Source: Anaerolineae bacterium
GTDB lineage: Bacteria; Chloroflexota; Anaerolineae; Aggregatilineales; Phototrophicaceae
Length of the DNA: 5,228 nucleotides
Direction: 5' to 3'
Assembly: GCA_025454715.1 (NCBI GenBank)
Contig: JALONY010000285.1
Span: forward strand, 1 to 5,228
Part shown: positions 1-5,228 of the stretch, in pieces
Position numbering within the stretch: the stretch's first letter is position 1
How the letters are laid out: the number at the start of each line of letters is the position of its first letter
Position numbers and translations under genes: made by a program
Notes under the pieces: generated by a model
Database searches by the model: none
Seen by the model: the letters and a program-made list of their open reading frames with translations, nothing else
Told to the model about the DNA's origin: nothing

Positions 1-190
1 CCGACAGGCTGGGCTGCACCAGCGCCATGCGGTGCACCTCGCGCATGGTGATGAATTCGCCGCTGGGGTCGGTCACCATCCAGCGGCGGTCAAAGGCCAG
101 CCCGCGAGCGTCGAGGGTGGCCAAGTCGTGCGACAGGCCGCCGCACGACTTGATCGGGTAGGTATAGAGGGCGGAAATGGCGGGTGGCAT
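1..190 (-). CDS. MOSC domain protein, N-terminal part (partial, runs off the window)
   Basis: Reading from the ATG at 190 toward position 1 gives 63 codons without a stop, cut by the window edge. The protein starts MPPAISALYTYPIKSCGG and continues with GLAFDRRWMVTDPSGEFIT and MREVHRMALV. This is the pattern of the MOSC N-terminal beta-barrel domain (YcbX/mARC-like proteins): a LYxYPIKSCGG strand, then GLxxDRRWMV and a D-x-x-G-x-F-I-T-x-R-E turn. Family members use a molybdenum cofactor or sulfur carried on the C-terminal MOSC domain in N-hydroxylated-compound reduction or sulfur transfer. That C-terminal domain and its conserved cysteine are not visible, so the exact activity is unknown. A GAAAGG ribosome binding site (205-200) lies 9 nt before the ATG. 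The gene follows the GH9 gene by 55 nt on the same strand, but its role looks unrelated to cellulose use, so it may be a separate unit. The family call is strong from sequence pattern; the function is inference. Confidence 0.85.
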   Translation of the reverse strand, partial: MPPAISALYTYPIKSCGGLSHDLATLDARGLAFDRRWMVTDPSGEFITMREVHRMALVQPSLS

Positions 191-232
191 CGGTGCTGGC
201 CTTTCGGTTGGGTCGGGCAGTTGTCACCGATG
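188..232 (-). repeat. Inverted repeat enclosing the ribosome binding site and start codon of the MOSC gene
   Basis: On the minus strand CATCGGTG (232-225) and CACCGATG (195-188) are perfect 8-bp complements separated by 29 nt. The second arm contains the ATG of the MOSC gene, and the GAAAGG ribosome binding site lies in the loop. Such a hairpin could cover the start codon. A chance occurrence of this length is possible. Confidence 0.35.
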
Positions 233-238
233 AGTATA
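233..238 (-). promoter_or_regulatory. Possible -10 box (TATACT) for the MOSC gene
   Basis: The minus strand reads TATACT at 238-233, 42 nt before the MOSC start codon and just after the GH9 stop codon. It matches TATAAT at five of six positions. I see no convincing -35 hexamer about 17 nt upstream, where the sequence is the end of the GH9 coding region. If real, it would give the MOSC gene its own promoter, separate from the cellulase genes. Confidence 0.25.
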
Positions 239-245
239 GCACCCT

Positions 246-2666
246 CTACCGTGCGAGGTAGGCCGCCACCCACGCCAATGGCGCGTTCCAGTTGATCGTG
301 ACCTCGTTGGTCGAATACGAGTCGATGTGGTCGATGTAGCGGCGGGCGGGCGGGTTGCCGCTGACCTTCTCCATCGCAATCGGGTCGGACGGCGCGCCGT
401 TGGGCCCGCCGCTCACCACACCGGCGGGCGGCGCAGGATAGCCGTTTTCGGGCTGGTTCGCCCAGAAGCGGTGGTGCGGGTTCTGCATCGGGGTCGCCCC
501 GTAGCCGGTCACGTAGCTGATGCCGTTGGCGTTGCGCCCCAAGATGTAATCCATGCTCTCGGTCACACCGGCCAAGTGGCGCGCATCGCCGCTCAGGTCG
601 TGCGCCACCGCGAGGATGATGGCGTTGTTCAGCACGCTAGAGTTGGAGCCCCATACGTAGCCGTCCAGCGTCAGCGACACGCCGTAGCCTTCATTGGCCA
701 TCACCGTCAAGTAACGGTCAGCGGCGGCGATGACCTCGGCGCGCAATTTATCGAGCGCCTCGGCGGGCAGGTCGTTTTCGACCGACAACAGCGACAACGC
801 CCCCAACGCCTCGACATTGCCCCAGTCCATCGGGGCGATGCGCCCGCCATCGACCGCCGGGCGATCCGTCAAGAATGGCGACGCCAACAAAAACTCGCGA
901 TAAGCGGCCTTGCCGGTGGTCAGGTACAGCTCGGCAGCCGCCCAGAAGAATTCGTCCTCGGTGCGTGCATCGTCATAGTTGCCGCCGCCCGCGCCCGGGA
1001 TGTTGCCATAGGTGAAGACGGGGTTTTCGTTGGCCGCCAGCCATGCGCGCTCGGCAGCCGCCAAAACCTGCGCCGACCACTCGGCATCGAACGCTTGCCA
1101 CAGGCGGGCGGCCTGCGCCGCCGAAGCCGCCATGTTCAAGGTCGCGGCGGTGCTGGGCGGCATCAAGAACCGCCCGTGGGTCGGGTCGTCGTTATCGACC
1201 TCGGTCTCGGGCATCAACGGCAAGCCCGACCACACCGTCTCGTGCAATTTGTGGTGCACCATACCGGCCTGCGGCTGACCGTCCGGCACCTGCATCCGCA
1301 CCAGCCAATCGACCTCCCAACGCGCCTCGCTCAGGATGTCCGGCACGCCCGCACCGCTCTCCGGCAAGCCGACCGCCCCATCAGGGTATTGGTCGGGCAT
1401 CCGCTCATACAGGTTGTGCAACGTCCAGACGGCGATGCCGCCGTTGACCACGTACTTACCGTAATCGCCCGCGTCGTACCAGCCGCCGACCGCGTTCAAG
1501 CGGTACTCGCACGGCGCGAAGGTCTGCCCGTTGGCCTGCCCCGCCCAGCACGTCACGTCGGCGTCGCTGAGGTGACCGGCGGCACGGGCATAGTCCGCAC
1601 CCGCGTACTCCGGCAACAATTCGATGCCGCTGCGCGTGCGATAGAAATAACGCAAGGCATCGACCGCCAACGGCGCATAAACATCGGTGCCGACCGTGAA
1701 CGGCGCGGACAACACCCCATCGACCTCCAGCACATACGTCCCGGGCGCGGTCAACGCCGAGAAGTCCATCCGGTACACCCAATCGCCCGAGGCGGGGTCG
1801 GCGGTCGGCGTTGCCGGTATTCGAGGGCAAGCTGTTGCCAGCCAACACCGGCTCGCCGCTGGCCGCCTCGCGGATGAGCCAATAACGCCCACCCGCCAAC
1901 GGCGTGCCACGGGCATACACCGCCCACTTGGGCGCGTCGGGCAGATAACCGACTTGGTTGAGCGCGATGAACTTGCGTTCGGGAACCACGATGACCACCT
2001 CCGAGGGTTGCGGCAGGTCGGGTCGTTGACCGACCAAATCAGCTTCACGTCACGGTCGAGGGTGGTCGCACCGTTGGCGTGCGCCTGAAACCCGAACTCG
2101 TAGGCGTGGGTCGGCGGGTTGGACAGCGGCACGGCCAGCTCGAACCCCCAGCCCGCCTCGGTAGCGAACACCACGCCCGCCACGTCCAACGTCGCCGAGT
2201 TGGTGCCGGTCAGGGTAAGCGGCGCGCCCGCAGGTTTGCCGATGTCGCCCGGGTTGATGTTGATTTGGTAGACCCCGTCGGCATACGAGTCGCGGCCAAA
2301 GTCACCGGTAAAGTTGAGGTAAAACTCCAGCGAGTCCTCGTTCCAATAATTTTGGCCGTGTTGGCCGGTGACGATGTTTTTATCGTTCATCGTCATCGTG
2401 ACGTACAGGGTCTCGGCATCGGCGGCCAGCGCGAACTCGAACGAGTCGTTTTCGCCCGGCACGGTCGAGGGCTGGGTGCCGCGCTGCACGGTCTGGAACG
2501 GCACGCCCGCCCAATCGCTCAAGTCCCCATCGGCCACGATGGCGACCGGAAACGGCACATATACGGCTTGGCCGGTCAATTCTTCGGGCGCGAGCGGCGC
2601 TTGTGCCATCACCGGCAACGCCAACATCAAACACACCCACACCACCCACAAACGGACGTTGTGCAT
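246..2666 (-). CDS. Secreted GH9 cellulase (endoglucanase/cellobiohydrolase type) with CBM9-like and Ig-like modules
   Basis: The start is the ATG at 2666, because AGAGGAG lies 8 nt upstream and a signal peptide follows directly (hydrophobic WVVWVCLMLALPVMAQA, likely cut after VMA near residue 21). The open frame gives 806 residues. Residues ~35-215 resemble a CBM9/DOMON-like module (IVADGDLSDWAGVPF, WNEDSLEFYLN, KLIWSVNDPT). Residues ~220-325 are the CelD_N-type Ig-like domain, partly in the wrong frame. Residues ~330-806 form a complete GH9 (alpha/alpha)6 domain that hydrolyses beta-1,4-glucan by inversion. It has GGWYDAGDYGKY with catalytic-base candidates D398/D401, the NPHHRF motif (H731/H732), and IDSYSTNEVTIN with proton donor E788. 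There is no dockerin or C-terminal binding module, so it is probably a free extracellular enzyme. It lies 84 nt downstream of the GH1 gene and is probably co-transcribed. The frame carries two compensating shifts between ~2020 and 1796. Endo- versus exo-activity cannot be told from sequence alone. Confidence 0.9.
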   Translation of the reverse strand: MHNVRLWVVWVCLMLALPVMAQAPLAPEELTGQAVYVPFPVAIVADGDLSDWAGVPFQTVQRGTQPSTVPGENDSFEFALAADAETLYVTMTMNDKNIVTGQHGQNYWNEDSLEFYLNFTGDFGRDSYADGVYQININPGDIGKPAGAPLTLTGTNSATLDVAGVVFATEAGWGFELAVPLSNPPTHAYEFGFQAHANGATTLDRDVKLIWSVNDPTCRNPRRWSSWFPNASSSRSTKSVICPTRPSGRCMPVARRWRVGVIGSSARRPAASRCWLATACPRIPATPTADPASGDWVYRMDFSALTAPGTYVLEVDGVLSAPFTVGTDVYAPLAVDALRYFYRTRSGIELLPEYAGADYARAAGHLSDADVTCWAGQANGQTFAPCEYRLNAVGGWYDAGDYGKYVVNGGIAVWTLHNLYERMPDQYPDGAVGLPESGAGVPDILSEARWEVDWLVRMQVPDGQPQAGMVHHKLHETVWSGLPLMPETEVDNDDPTHGRFLMPPSTAATLNMAASAAQAARLWQAFDAEWSAQVLAAAERAWLAANENPVFTYGNIPGAGGGNYDDARTEDEFFWAAAELYLTTGKAAYREFLLASPFLTDRPAVDGGRIAPMDWGNVEALGALSLLSVENDLPAEALDKLRAEVIAAADRYLTVMANEGYGVSLTLDGYVWGSNSSVLNNAIILAVAHDLSGDARHLAGVTESMDYILGRNANGISYVTGYGATPMQNPHHRFWANQPENGYPAPPAGVVSGGPNGAPSDPIAMEKVSGNPPARRYIDHIDSYSTNEVTINWNAPLAWVAAYLAR
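1796..1809 (-). repeat. 7-bp tandem duplication at the second frame change of the GH9 gene
   Basis: The minus strand reads GCCGACC twice in direct succession (+ strand GGTCGGC at 1796-1802 and 1803-1809). Removing one copy fuses the upstream frame coding NAD to the downstream frame coding PASGDWVY without a break. A 7-bp gain equals +1 in frame, exactly the change needed. This is a plausible cause of the second shift, although a 1-nt insertion nearby would have the same frame effect. Confidence 0.7.
1796..2020 (-). other. Frame-displaced segment inside the GH9 gene (Ig-like domain coded in another frame)
   Basis: In the main GH9 frame this stretch reads as domain-less, Arg/Ser/Pro-rich sequence (for example SSSRSTKSVICPTRPSGRC). 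The overlapping minus-strand frame reads KFIALNQVGYLPDAPKWAVY, then GGRYWLIREAASGEPVLAG. The NQVGYLPxxPKxAV signature is the start of the GH9 N-terminal Ig-like (CelD_N) domain. The main frame resumes correct family sequence at ASGDWVYRMDFSAL, typical of the end of the same domain. A single-base loss near 2020-2001 (possibly in the CCC run at 2007-2005) and a +1-equivalent gain at 1809-1796 would explain this, with net frame unchanged. Whether the shifts are sequencing or assembly errors, or real mutations, cannot be decided here. If real, the linker/Ig-like domain is scrambled while the catalytic domain stays intact. Confidence 0.85.
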
Positions 2667-2674
2667 CGGGATTG

Positions 2675-2681
2675 CTCCTCT
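2675..2681 (-). promoter_or_regulatory. Ribosome binding site AGAGGAG deciding the GH9 start
   Basis: AGAGGAG lies 8 nt before the ATG at 2666. The open frame extends 22 codons further upstream to an ATG at 2732, but that extension (MWARRARTLALFRKKTKRGA) would bury the signal peptide and lies across the intergenic hairpin. The internal ATG is therefore preferred. Confidence 0.8.
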
Positions 2682-2696
2682 TTTTGTTTTTTTACG

Positions 2697-2734
2697 AAAA
2701 AGCGCGAGGGTGCGGGCACGCCGTGCCCACACCC
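2697..2734 (-). terminator. Intergenic GC hairpin plus T-run between GH1 and GH9 (possible partial terminator or attenuator)
   Basis: On the minus strand GGGTGTGGGCACG (2734-2722) and CGTGCCCGCACCC (2720-2708) form a 13-bp stem with one G-U pair, around a tiny loop that would open to about 3-5 nt in RNA. A TTTTT run follows at 2701-2697, 6 nt after the stem. The stem is strong, but the T-run is short and not flush with it, so complete termination is doubtful. It sits 17 nt after the GH1 stop codon and before the GH9 ribosome binding site. It could lower GH9 expression relative to GH1 or protect the 3' end of a GH1 transcript. Confidence 0.5.
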
Positions 2735-2750
2735 CGAGTACAGCTCGTCG

Positions 2751-4079
2751 TTACGCCTTGCCCTGCGCGATCAGGTCGCGGTATTGCAGCGCGCTGCGCT
2801 TGAGCGTGCGTTGTTGGGTCTCGAAATCGACATGGACGATGCCGAAGCGCTTGGCGTAGCCCTCCGCCCATTCGTAGTTGTCCATCAAGCTCCACGCAAA
2901 GTAGCCCTTGACCGGCGCACCCTGCGCGATGGCGCGGCTGAGGGCGTCGAGGTGCAGGCGGTAATACTCGGCACGTTGCGGGTCTTCGACCACCCCATTG
3001 GACGGCTCGGGGTCGATGTAGGCCGCGCCATTCTCGGTAATCAAGATGGGCAAATCGCCGACGTACTCGCGGTGCAAGCGCAACATCAGCTCTTCCAATG
3101 CCTGCGGGTACACTTCCCAGCCCATCGCGGTGTGGGGCGCGCCCTCTTGCTTGACGCCCTCGTTGCGGAACGGCGCATCGGGGTTCCACTTCTTCACCCC
3201 ACGGCTATAAAAATTGACCCCCAAGAAGTCTTGGGGCGCGGCGGCGGCGCTCACCTCGTCGAGGTCGATGCCGTCCAGCACCTCGCCCAGCAACTCGACC
3301 ATGTCGGCGGGGTACTTGCCCTTGAACACCGGATCGAGGAACCAACGGTTCGAGAACCCGTCGTCATACTGCGCGGCCAGCACGTCCTGCGGGTCGTCGC
3401 TGGCGGGGTACGCGGGTGTCAGGTTGAGGGTGATACCGGCCTGCGCGCCGGGCACCGTCTCGCGGATGACGCGCATGGCCGCCCCGTGCGCGAGGTGCGT
3501 CTGGTGCGCGGCCATATACGCCAATTTCGGGTCGCGCAGGCCGGGCGCGTGCACGCCCCACAGGTGGCCGAGGTGCGCCACGCACCACGGCTCGTTAATC
3601 GTAATCCAGTGCTTGACGCGATCGCCCAGCGTGCGCGTCATCAGGCCGGTATACTCGGCGAACCACGCGGGCATGTCCTTGTTCGTCCAGCCGCCCAGCT
3701 CTTGCAACGACCACGGCAAATCCCAGTGATACAGCGTCAGGTACGGGGTGATGCCGTTGGCCAGCAGTTCATCGACCAAGCGGCTATAAAAATCGAGCCC
3801 TGCCGCGTTGGTCGCCCCCAACCCCAACGGCAACACCCGCGGCCACGACACCGAGAAGCGGTAGGCGTTGACGCCCAACGACTTCAGCAGTGCCACGTCT
3901 TCTTTATACCGATAATAATGGTCGCACGCGACCGCGCCGGTTTCTCCGTTGACGACCTTACCCGGGGTGCGCGCAAAGTGCCCCCAAATGCAGTCCCCAC
4001 GGCCAGCCTCTGGCGTTTCCCCCTCGATTTGGTAGCTCGAGGTCGCCGTTCCCCATATGAAGTCTTTCGGAAAGTCCAT
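2751..4079 (-). CDS. GH1 beta-glucosidase (cytoplasmic)
   Basis: This 442-residue protein has the usual length for a bacterial GH1 retaining beta-glucosidase, which removes glucose from cellobiose and short cellodextrins. It shows the family N-terminal signature FIWGTATSSYQIEG, YRFSVSWPRVLP, TLYHWDLP, the acid/base motif TINEP (E163), the nucleophile motif ITENGAAY (E349), and the C-terminal aglycone/substrate-binding stretch WSLMDNYEWAEGY. There is no signal peptide, so it should act inside the cell on imported sugar. The open frame extends 51 codons upstream, but the ATG at 4079 is chosen because MDFPKDFIWG is the standard GH1 start, GAGGG lies 8 nt before it, and the extension would run through the operator. 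It ends with TAA at 2751. The operator and -10-like box just upstream indicate control by the neighbouring LacI-type repressor. Beta-galactosidase, beta-fucosidase or 6-phospho activity cannot be formally excluded, but the cellulase neighbour favours beta-glucosidase. Confidence 0.96.
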   Translation of the reverse strand: MDFPKDFIWGTATSSYQIEGETPEAGRGDCIWGHFARTPGKVVNGETGAVACDHYYRYKEDVALLKSLGVNAYRFSVSWPRVLPLGLGATNAAGLDFYSRLVDELLANGITPYLTLYHWDLPWSLQELGGWTNKDMPAWFAEYTGLMTRTLGDRVKHWITINEPWCVAHLGHLWGVHAPGLRDPKLAYMAAHQTHLAHGAAMRVIRETVPGAQAGITLNLTPAYPASDDPQDVLAAQYDDGFSNRWFLDPVFKGKYPADMVELLGEVLDGIDLDEVSAAAAPQDFLGVNFYSRGVKKWNPDAPFRNEGVKQEGAPHTAMGWEVYPQALEELMLRLHREYVGDLPILITENGAAYIDPEPSNGVVEDPQRAEYYRLHLDALSRAIAQGAPVKGYFAWSLMDNYEWAEGYAKRFGIVHVDFETQQRTLKRSALQYRDLIAQGKA

Positions 4080-4087
4080 CTTTCGTG

Positions 4088-4092
4088 CCCTC
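4088..4092 (-). promoter_or_regulatory. Ribosome binding site GAGGG deciding the GH1 start
   Basis: GAGGG lies 8 nt before the ATG at 4079. It supports this internal start over the upstream ATG at 4232, which would overlap the end of the LacI-family gene and include the operator in coding sequence. Confidence 0.7.
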
Positions 4093-4120
4093 GCTTTGGT
4101 ATGTTGACCAAAAAGCAATA

Positions 4121-4142
4121 GTTCTGGGAGCGCTCCCAGAAC
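4121..4142 (-). promoter_or_regulatory. CelR/LacI-type operator: perfect 22-bp palindrome with core TGGGAGCGCTCCCA
   Basis: The sequence is an exact 22-bp inverted repeat, GTTCTGGGAGC followed by its complement, centred between 4131 and 4132. The inner 14 bp (4125-4138), TGGGAGCGCTCCCA, equals the site known for T. fusca CelR, a LacI-family repressor released by cellobiose, and related Streptomyces CebR sites. The even symmetry and central CG step are classic for LacI-family operators. It lies 41 nt before the GH1 start and starts one base after a -10-like TATGAT, so a bound repressor would cover the expected transcription start. The adjacent LacI-family gene is the obvious cognate regulator. 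Binding is inferred. Confidence 0.88.
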
Positions 4143-4143
4143 C

Positions 4144-4149
4144 ATCATA
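4144..4149 (-). promoter_or_regulatory. Possible -10 box (TATGAT) of the GH1 promoter
   Basis: TATGAT at 4149-4144 on the minus strand differs from TATAAT at one position. A start about 7 nt downstream, near 4137, would fall inside the operator, as expected for a repressed promoter. The -35 position at 17-nt spacing reads TTCCGT, a poor match to TTGACA, so the promoter may be weak or need help. Confidence 0.45.
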
Positions 4150-4156
4150 CAATCAA

Positions 4157-4173
4157 ATTCCGTAAAACGGAAT
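4157..4173 (-). repeat. Short inverted repeat ATTCCGT-TTT-ACGGAAT downstream of the LacI-family gene
   Basis: A perfect 7-bp stem with a 3-nt loop begins 22 nt after the stop codon of the regulator gene. It is followed on the minus strand by TTGATTG rather than a true T-run, so it is at best a weak terminator. It also spans the -35 position and spacer of the proposed GH1 promoter, so it could be a protein-binding site. The role is undetermined. Confidence 0.4.
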
Positions 4174-4195
4174 AGCCCACCGATTCGCAGTGGTC

Positions 4196-5227
4196 TTAGA
4201 CGGTGTAGCGTTGGTTTTGGTGCGCCCCGCACGTCTCGCGGACGATGAGCTGGGTGGGCAAGACGATGTGTTGCGGCCCCGTAGCCCGCCCCTCGATCAG
4301 GTCGATGAGCAGGTCGGTGGCGGCGGCTCCTTTTTGGCGCAACGGCTGGCGGACGGTGGTCAGGCCGATGCTGCTGCCGACCAGCAAATCGTCGAACCCA
4401 ACCAACGCCACATCGTCTGGGATGGTCACGCCGACTTGTGCGGCGGCCTCGAGTACGCCCAGCGCCATGATGTCGTTGGCCGCGAAAATCGCGTCTGCAC
4501 CCTGCTCGAACAAGCGCACTGCCCCGCGCTGGCCGCTGTCCTTATCCCAGTTGCCCTCGATGATCAGCTCCGCCTCGACCGGCAAACCGGCCTCGGTCAT
4601 CGCTTGCTTATAGCCGGTCAAGCGGTCGAAGCCGTCCATGTTGTTCAGCGCGCCGGTGACGATGCCGATGCGCCGCCGCCCCAAGCTCAGCAGGTGCGCC
4701 ACGGCCATGCGCGCACCGGCGATGTTATCGATCGTGACGTAACTGATGCGGTCGGCATGGGTGGCAGGCCGCTCGACCGTGACCATCGGCGTGCCGCTCT
4801 CGACGAGGTGTGCAATCAGCGGGTTATCGCCGGTGGCCGAGGCCACCACCATCCCGTCCATCAAGCGGTTGCCCGCCACGCGCCGAAACAGCAAATCTTC
4901 CTCGGTCTCGGTGCGCCCCGTCCACAACATCATGGCATAACCGCGCTCGGTCGTCCGGTCGCCCACGCCTTGCAGCAGGGTCGGGAAGTACCACGGGTTA
5001 TCGAAGACGGTCGTCAGGTCATGCGGGATCATCACCCCAATCACCTGCGACCGCTGGGTGACCAACGCCCGCGCTGCCGGGTTGGGCGTGTAGTTCTCGC
5101 GCTCGATGACGGCCAAAACGCGGTCGCGGGTGCTGGCGCTCACGTATTGCTCTCCGTTCAAGACCCGCGAGACGGTCGAGCGCGACACCCCGGCGGCTTT
5201 GGCGATGTCTTCGATGTTGAGCGCCAT
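4196..5227 (-). CDS. LacI/GalR-family transcriptional repressor, probably CelR/CebR-like
   Basis: This 343-residue protein has the normal family length. Residues ~4-24 form the LacI helix-turn-helix (IEDIAKAAGVSRSTVSRVLNG), with R16 and S17 at the positions that set operator specificity in LacI and R21 at the conserved contact. A hinge-helix region with the PNxxARxL pattern follows (~residues 48-56, NPAARALVTQ). From ~60 to the end is the periplasmic-binding-protein-like sugar-sensing domain: VIGVMIPHD, FAANDIMALGVLEAA, DDVALVGFDD, and the family-typical end LTTVRQPLRQKGAAATDLLIDLI with LIVRETCG. Its gene lies just upstream of GH1, with the CelR-type operator in the gap, so cellobiose or another cello-oligosaccharide is the likely inducer. 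It ends with TAA at 4198-4196. The ATG sits one base from the window edge, so its own ribosome binding site and promoter are unseen; MALNIEDIAK is nevertheless a standard family start. Family assignment is firm; the ligand is inferred from the operator and neighbours. Confidence 0.95.
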   Translation of the reverse strand: MALNIEDIAKAAGVSRSTVSRVLNGEQYVSASTRDRVLAVIERENYTPNPAARALVTQRSQVIGVMIPHDLTTVFDNPWYFPTLLQGVGDRTTERGYAMMLWTGRTETEEDLLFRRVAGNRLMDGMVVASATGDNPLIAHLVESGTPMVTVERPATHADRISYVTIDNIAGARMAVAHLLSLGRRRIGIVTGALNNMDGFDRLTGYKQAMTEAGLPVEAELIIEGNWDKDSGQRGAVRLFEQGADAIFAANDIMALGVLEAAAQVGVTIPDDVALVGFDDLLVGSSIGLTTVRQPLRQKGAAATDLLIDLIEGRATGPQHIVLPTQLIVRETCGAHQNQRYTV

Positions 5228-5228
5228 G

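Noticed and set aside
327..1877. A 516-codon open frame on the plus strand opposite GH9
   Set aside because: It is antisense to the GH9 catalytic domain, repetitive in R/V/H/Q, without recognisable motifs. It is explained by high GC in the third codon position of the true gene.
1456..2037. A separate 193-residue minus-strand gene beginning at a TTG
   Set aside because: Only its first ~75 residues look real, and they are the displaced Ig-like domain of GH9. The rest (RRRRDVLGG, ERGRRLVRRGRLR) is shadow sequence of the GH9 catalytic domain. It is a frameshift fragment, not an independent gene.
1996..2040. Programmed -1 ribosomal frameshifting in GH9
   Set aside because: I see no X-XXY-YYZ slippery heptamer at the first change, and the compensating shift is tied to a 7-bp duplication. 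Indels or assembly errors are the simpler explanation.
2708..2734. A second CelR-like operator before GH9 (TGGGCACGGCGTGCCCG resembles TGGG...CCCA)
   Set aside because: The symmetry is odd-centred and the half-site spacing and inner bases differ from TGGGAGCGCTCCCA. An RNA hairpin explains the symmetry better.
2079..4121. A 680-codon open frame on the plus strand opposite GH1 and the 5' part of GH9
   Set aside because: It is antisense to two genes with clear catalytic motifs and has Arg/His/Val-rich composition typical of a GC-rich shadow frame. It resembles no family and spans an intergenic region and the operator.
4080..4232. A 51-residue N-terminal extension of the GH1 protein
   Set aside because: It runs through the operator and overlaps the end of the regulator gene, while a standard GH1 start with a ribosome binding site exists at 4079.
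1..5228. tRNA/rRNA genes, CRISPR arrays, insertion sequences, phage genes or attachment sites
   Set aside because: No spaced repeat arrays, transposase or integrase motifs, terminal inverted repeats or cloverleaf-like RNA were seen. Four genes on one strand account for nearly all of the window.

Overview
The window reads as a small cellulose/cello-oligosaccharide utilisation locus from a GC-rich bacterium. All four protein-coding genes lie on the minus strand, so transcription runs from high to low coordinates. Protein style (CelR-like LacI regulator, soluble GH1, secreted multidomain GH9) and purine-rich ribosome binding sites fit Chloroflexota, with Actinomycetota as an alternative. No phylogenetic marker is present, so this placement is a low-confidence inference.

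Layout in transcription order: (1) 5227-4196, a full-length LacI/GalR-family repressor. (2) 4195-4080, a 116-nt regulatory gap holding a short inverted repeat, a TATGAT -10-like box and a perfect 22-bp palindrome whose core is TGGGAGCGCTCCCA, the operator known for the cellobiose-responsive repressor CelR of Thermobifida fusca. (3) 4079-2751, a cytoplasmic GH1 beta-glucosidase with both catalytic glutamates. (4) 2750-2667, an 84-nt gap with a strong GC hairpin followed by a short T-run. (5) 2666-246, a secreted GH9 cellulase with a signal peptide, a CBM9/DOMON-like module, an N-terminal Ig-like domain and a complete GH9 catalytic domain. (6) 245-191, a 55-nt gap. (7) 190-1, the N-terminal 63 codons of a MOSC-domain protein that runs off the window and appears unrelated to cellulose use.

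Inferred working: the secreted GH9 enzyme releases cellobiose and short cellodextrins, which are imported by a transporter not in this window. The GH1 enzyme splits them to glucose inside the cell. Cellobiose, or a related sugar, would release the LacI-type repressor from the palindrome and derepress GH1, and probably GH9 by read-through.

The main oddity is in the GH9 gene. Its frame stays open end to end, but about 70 codons between roughly 2020 and 1796 code for a recognisable Ig-like domain only in another frame. This implies a -1 shift followed by a compensating +1 shift, and the second coincides exactly with a 7-bp tandem duplication. I see no evidence of a wholly new biological system. 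The value of the window lies in the regulator-operator-enzyme set and in the frame anomaly.
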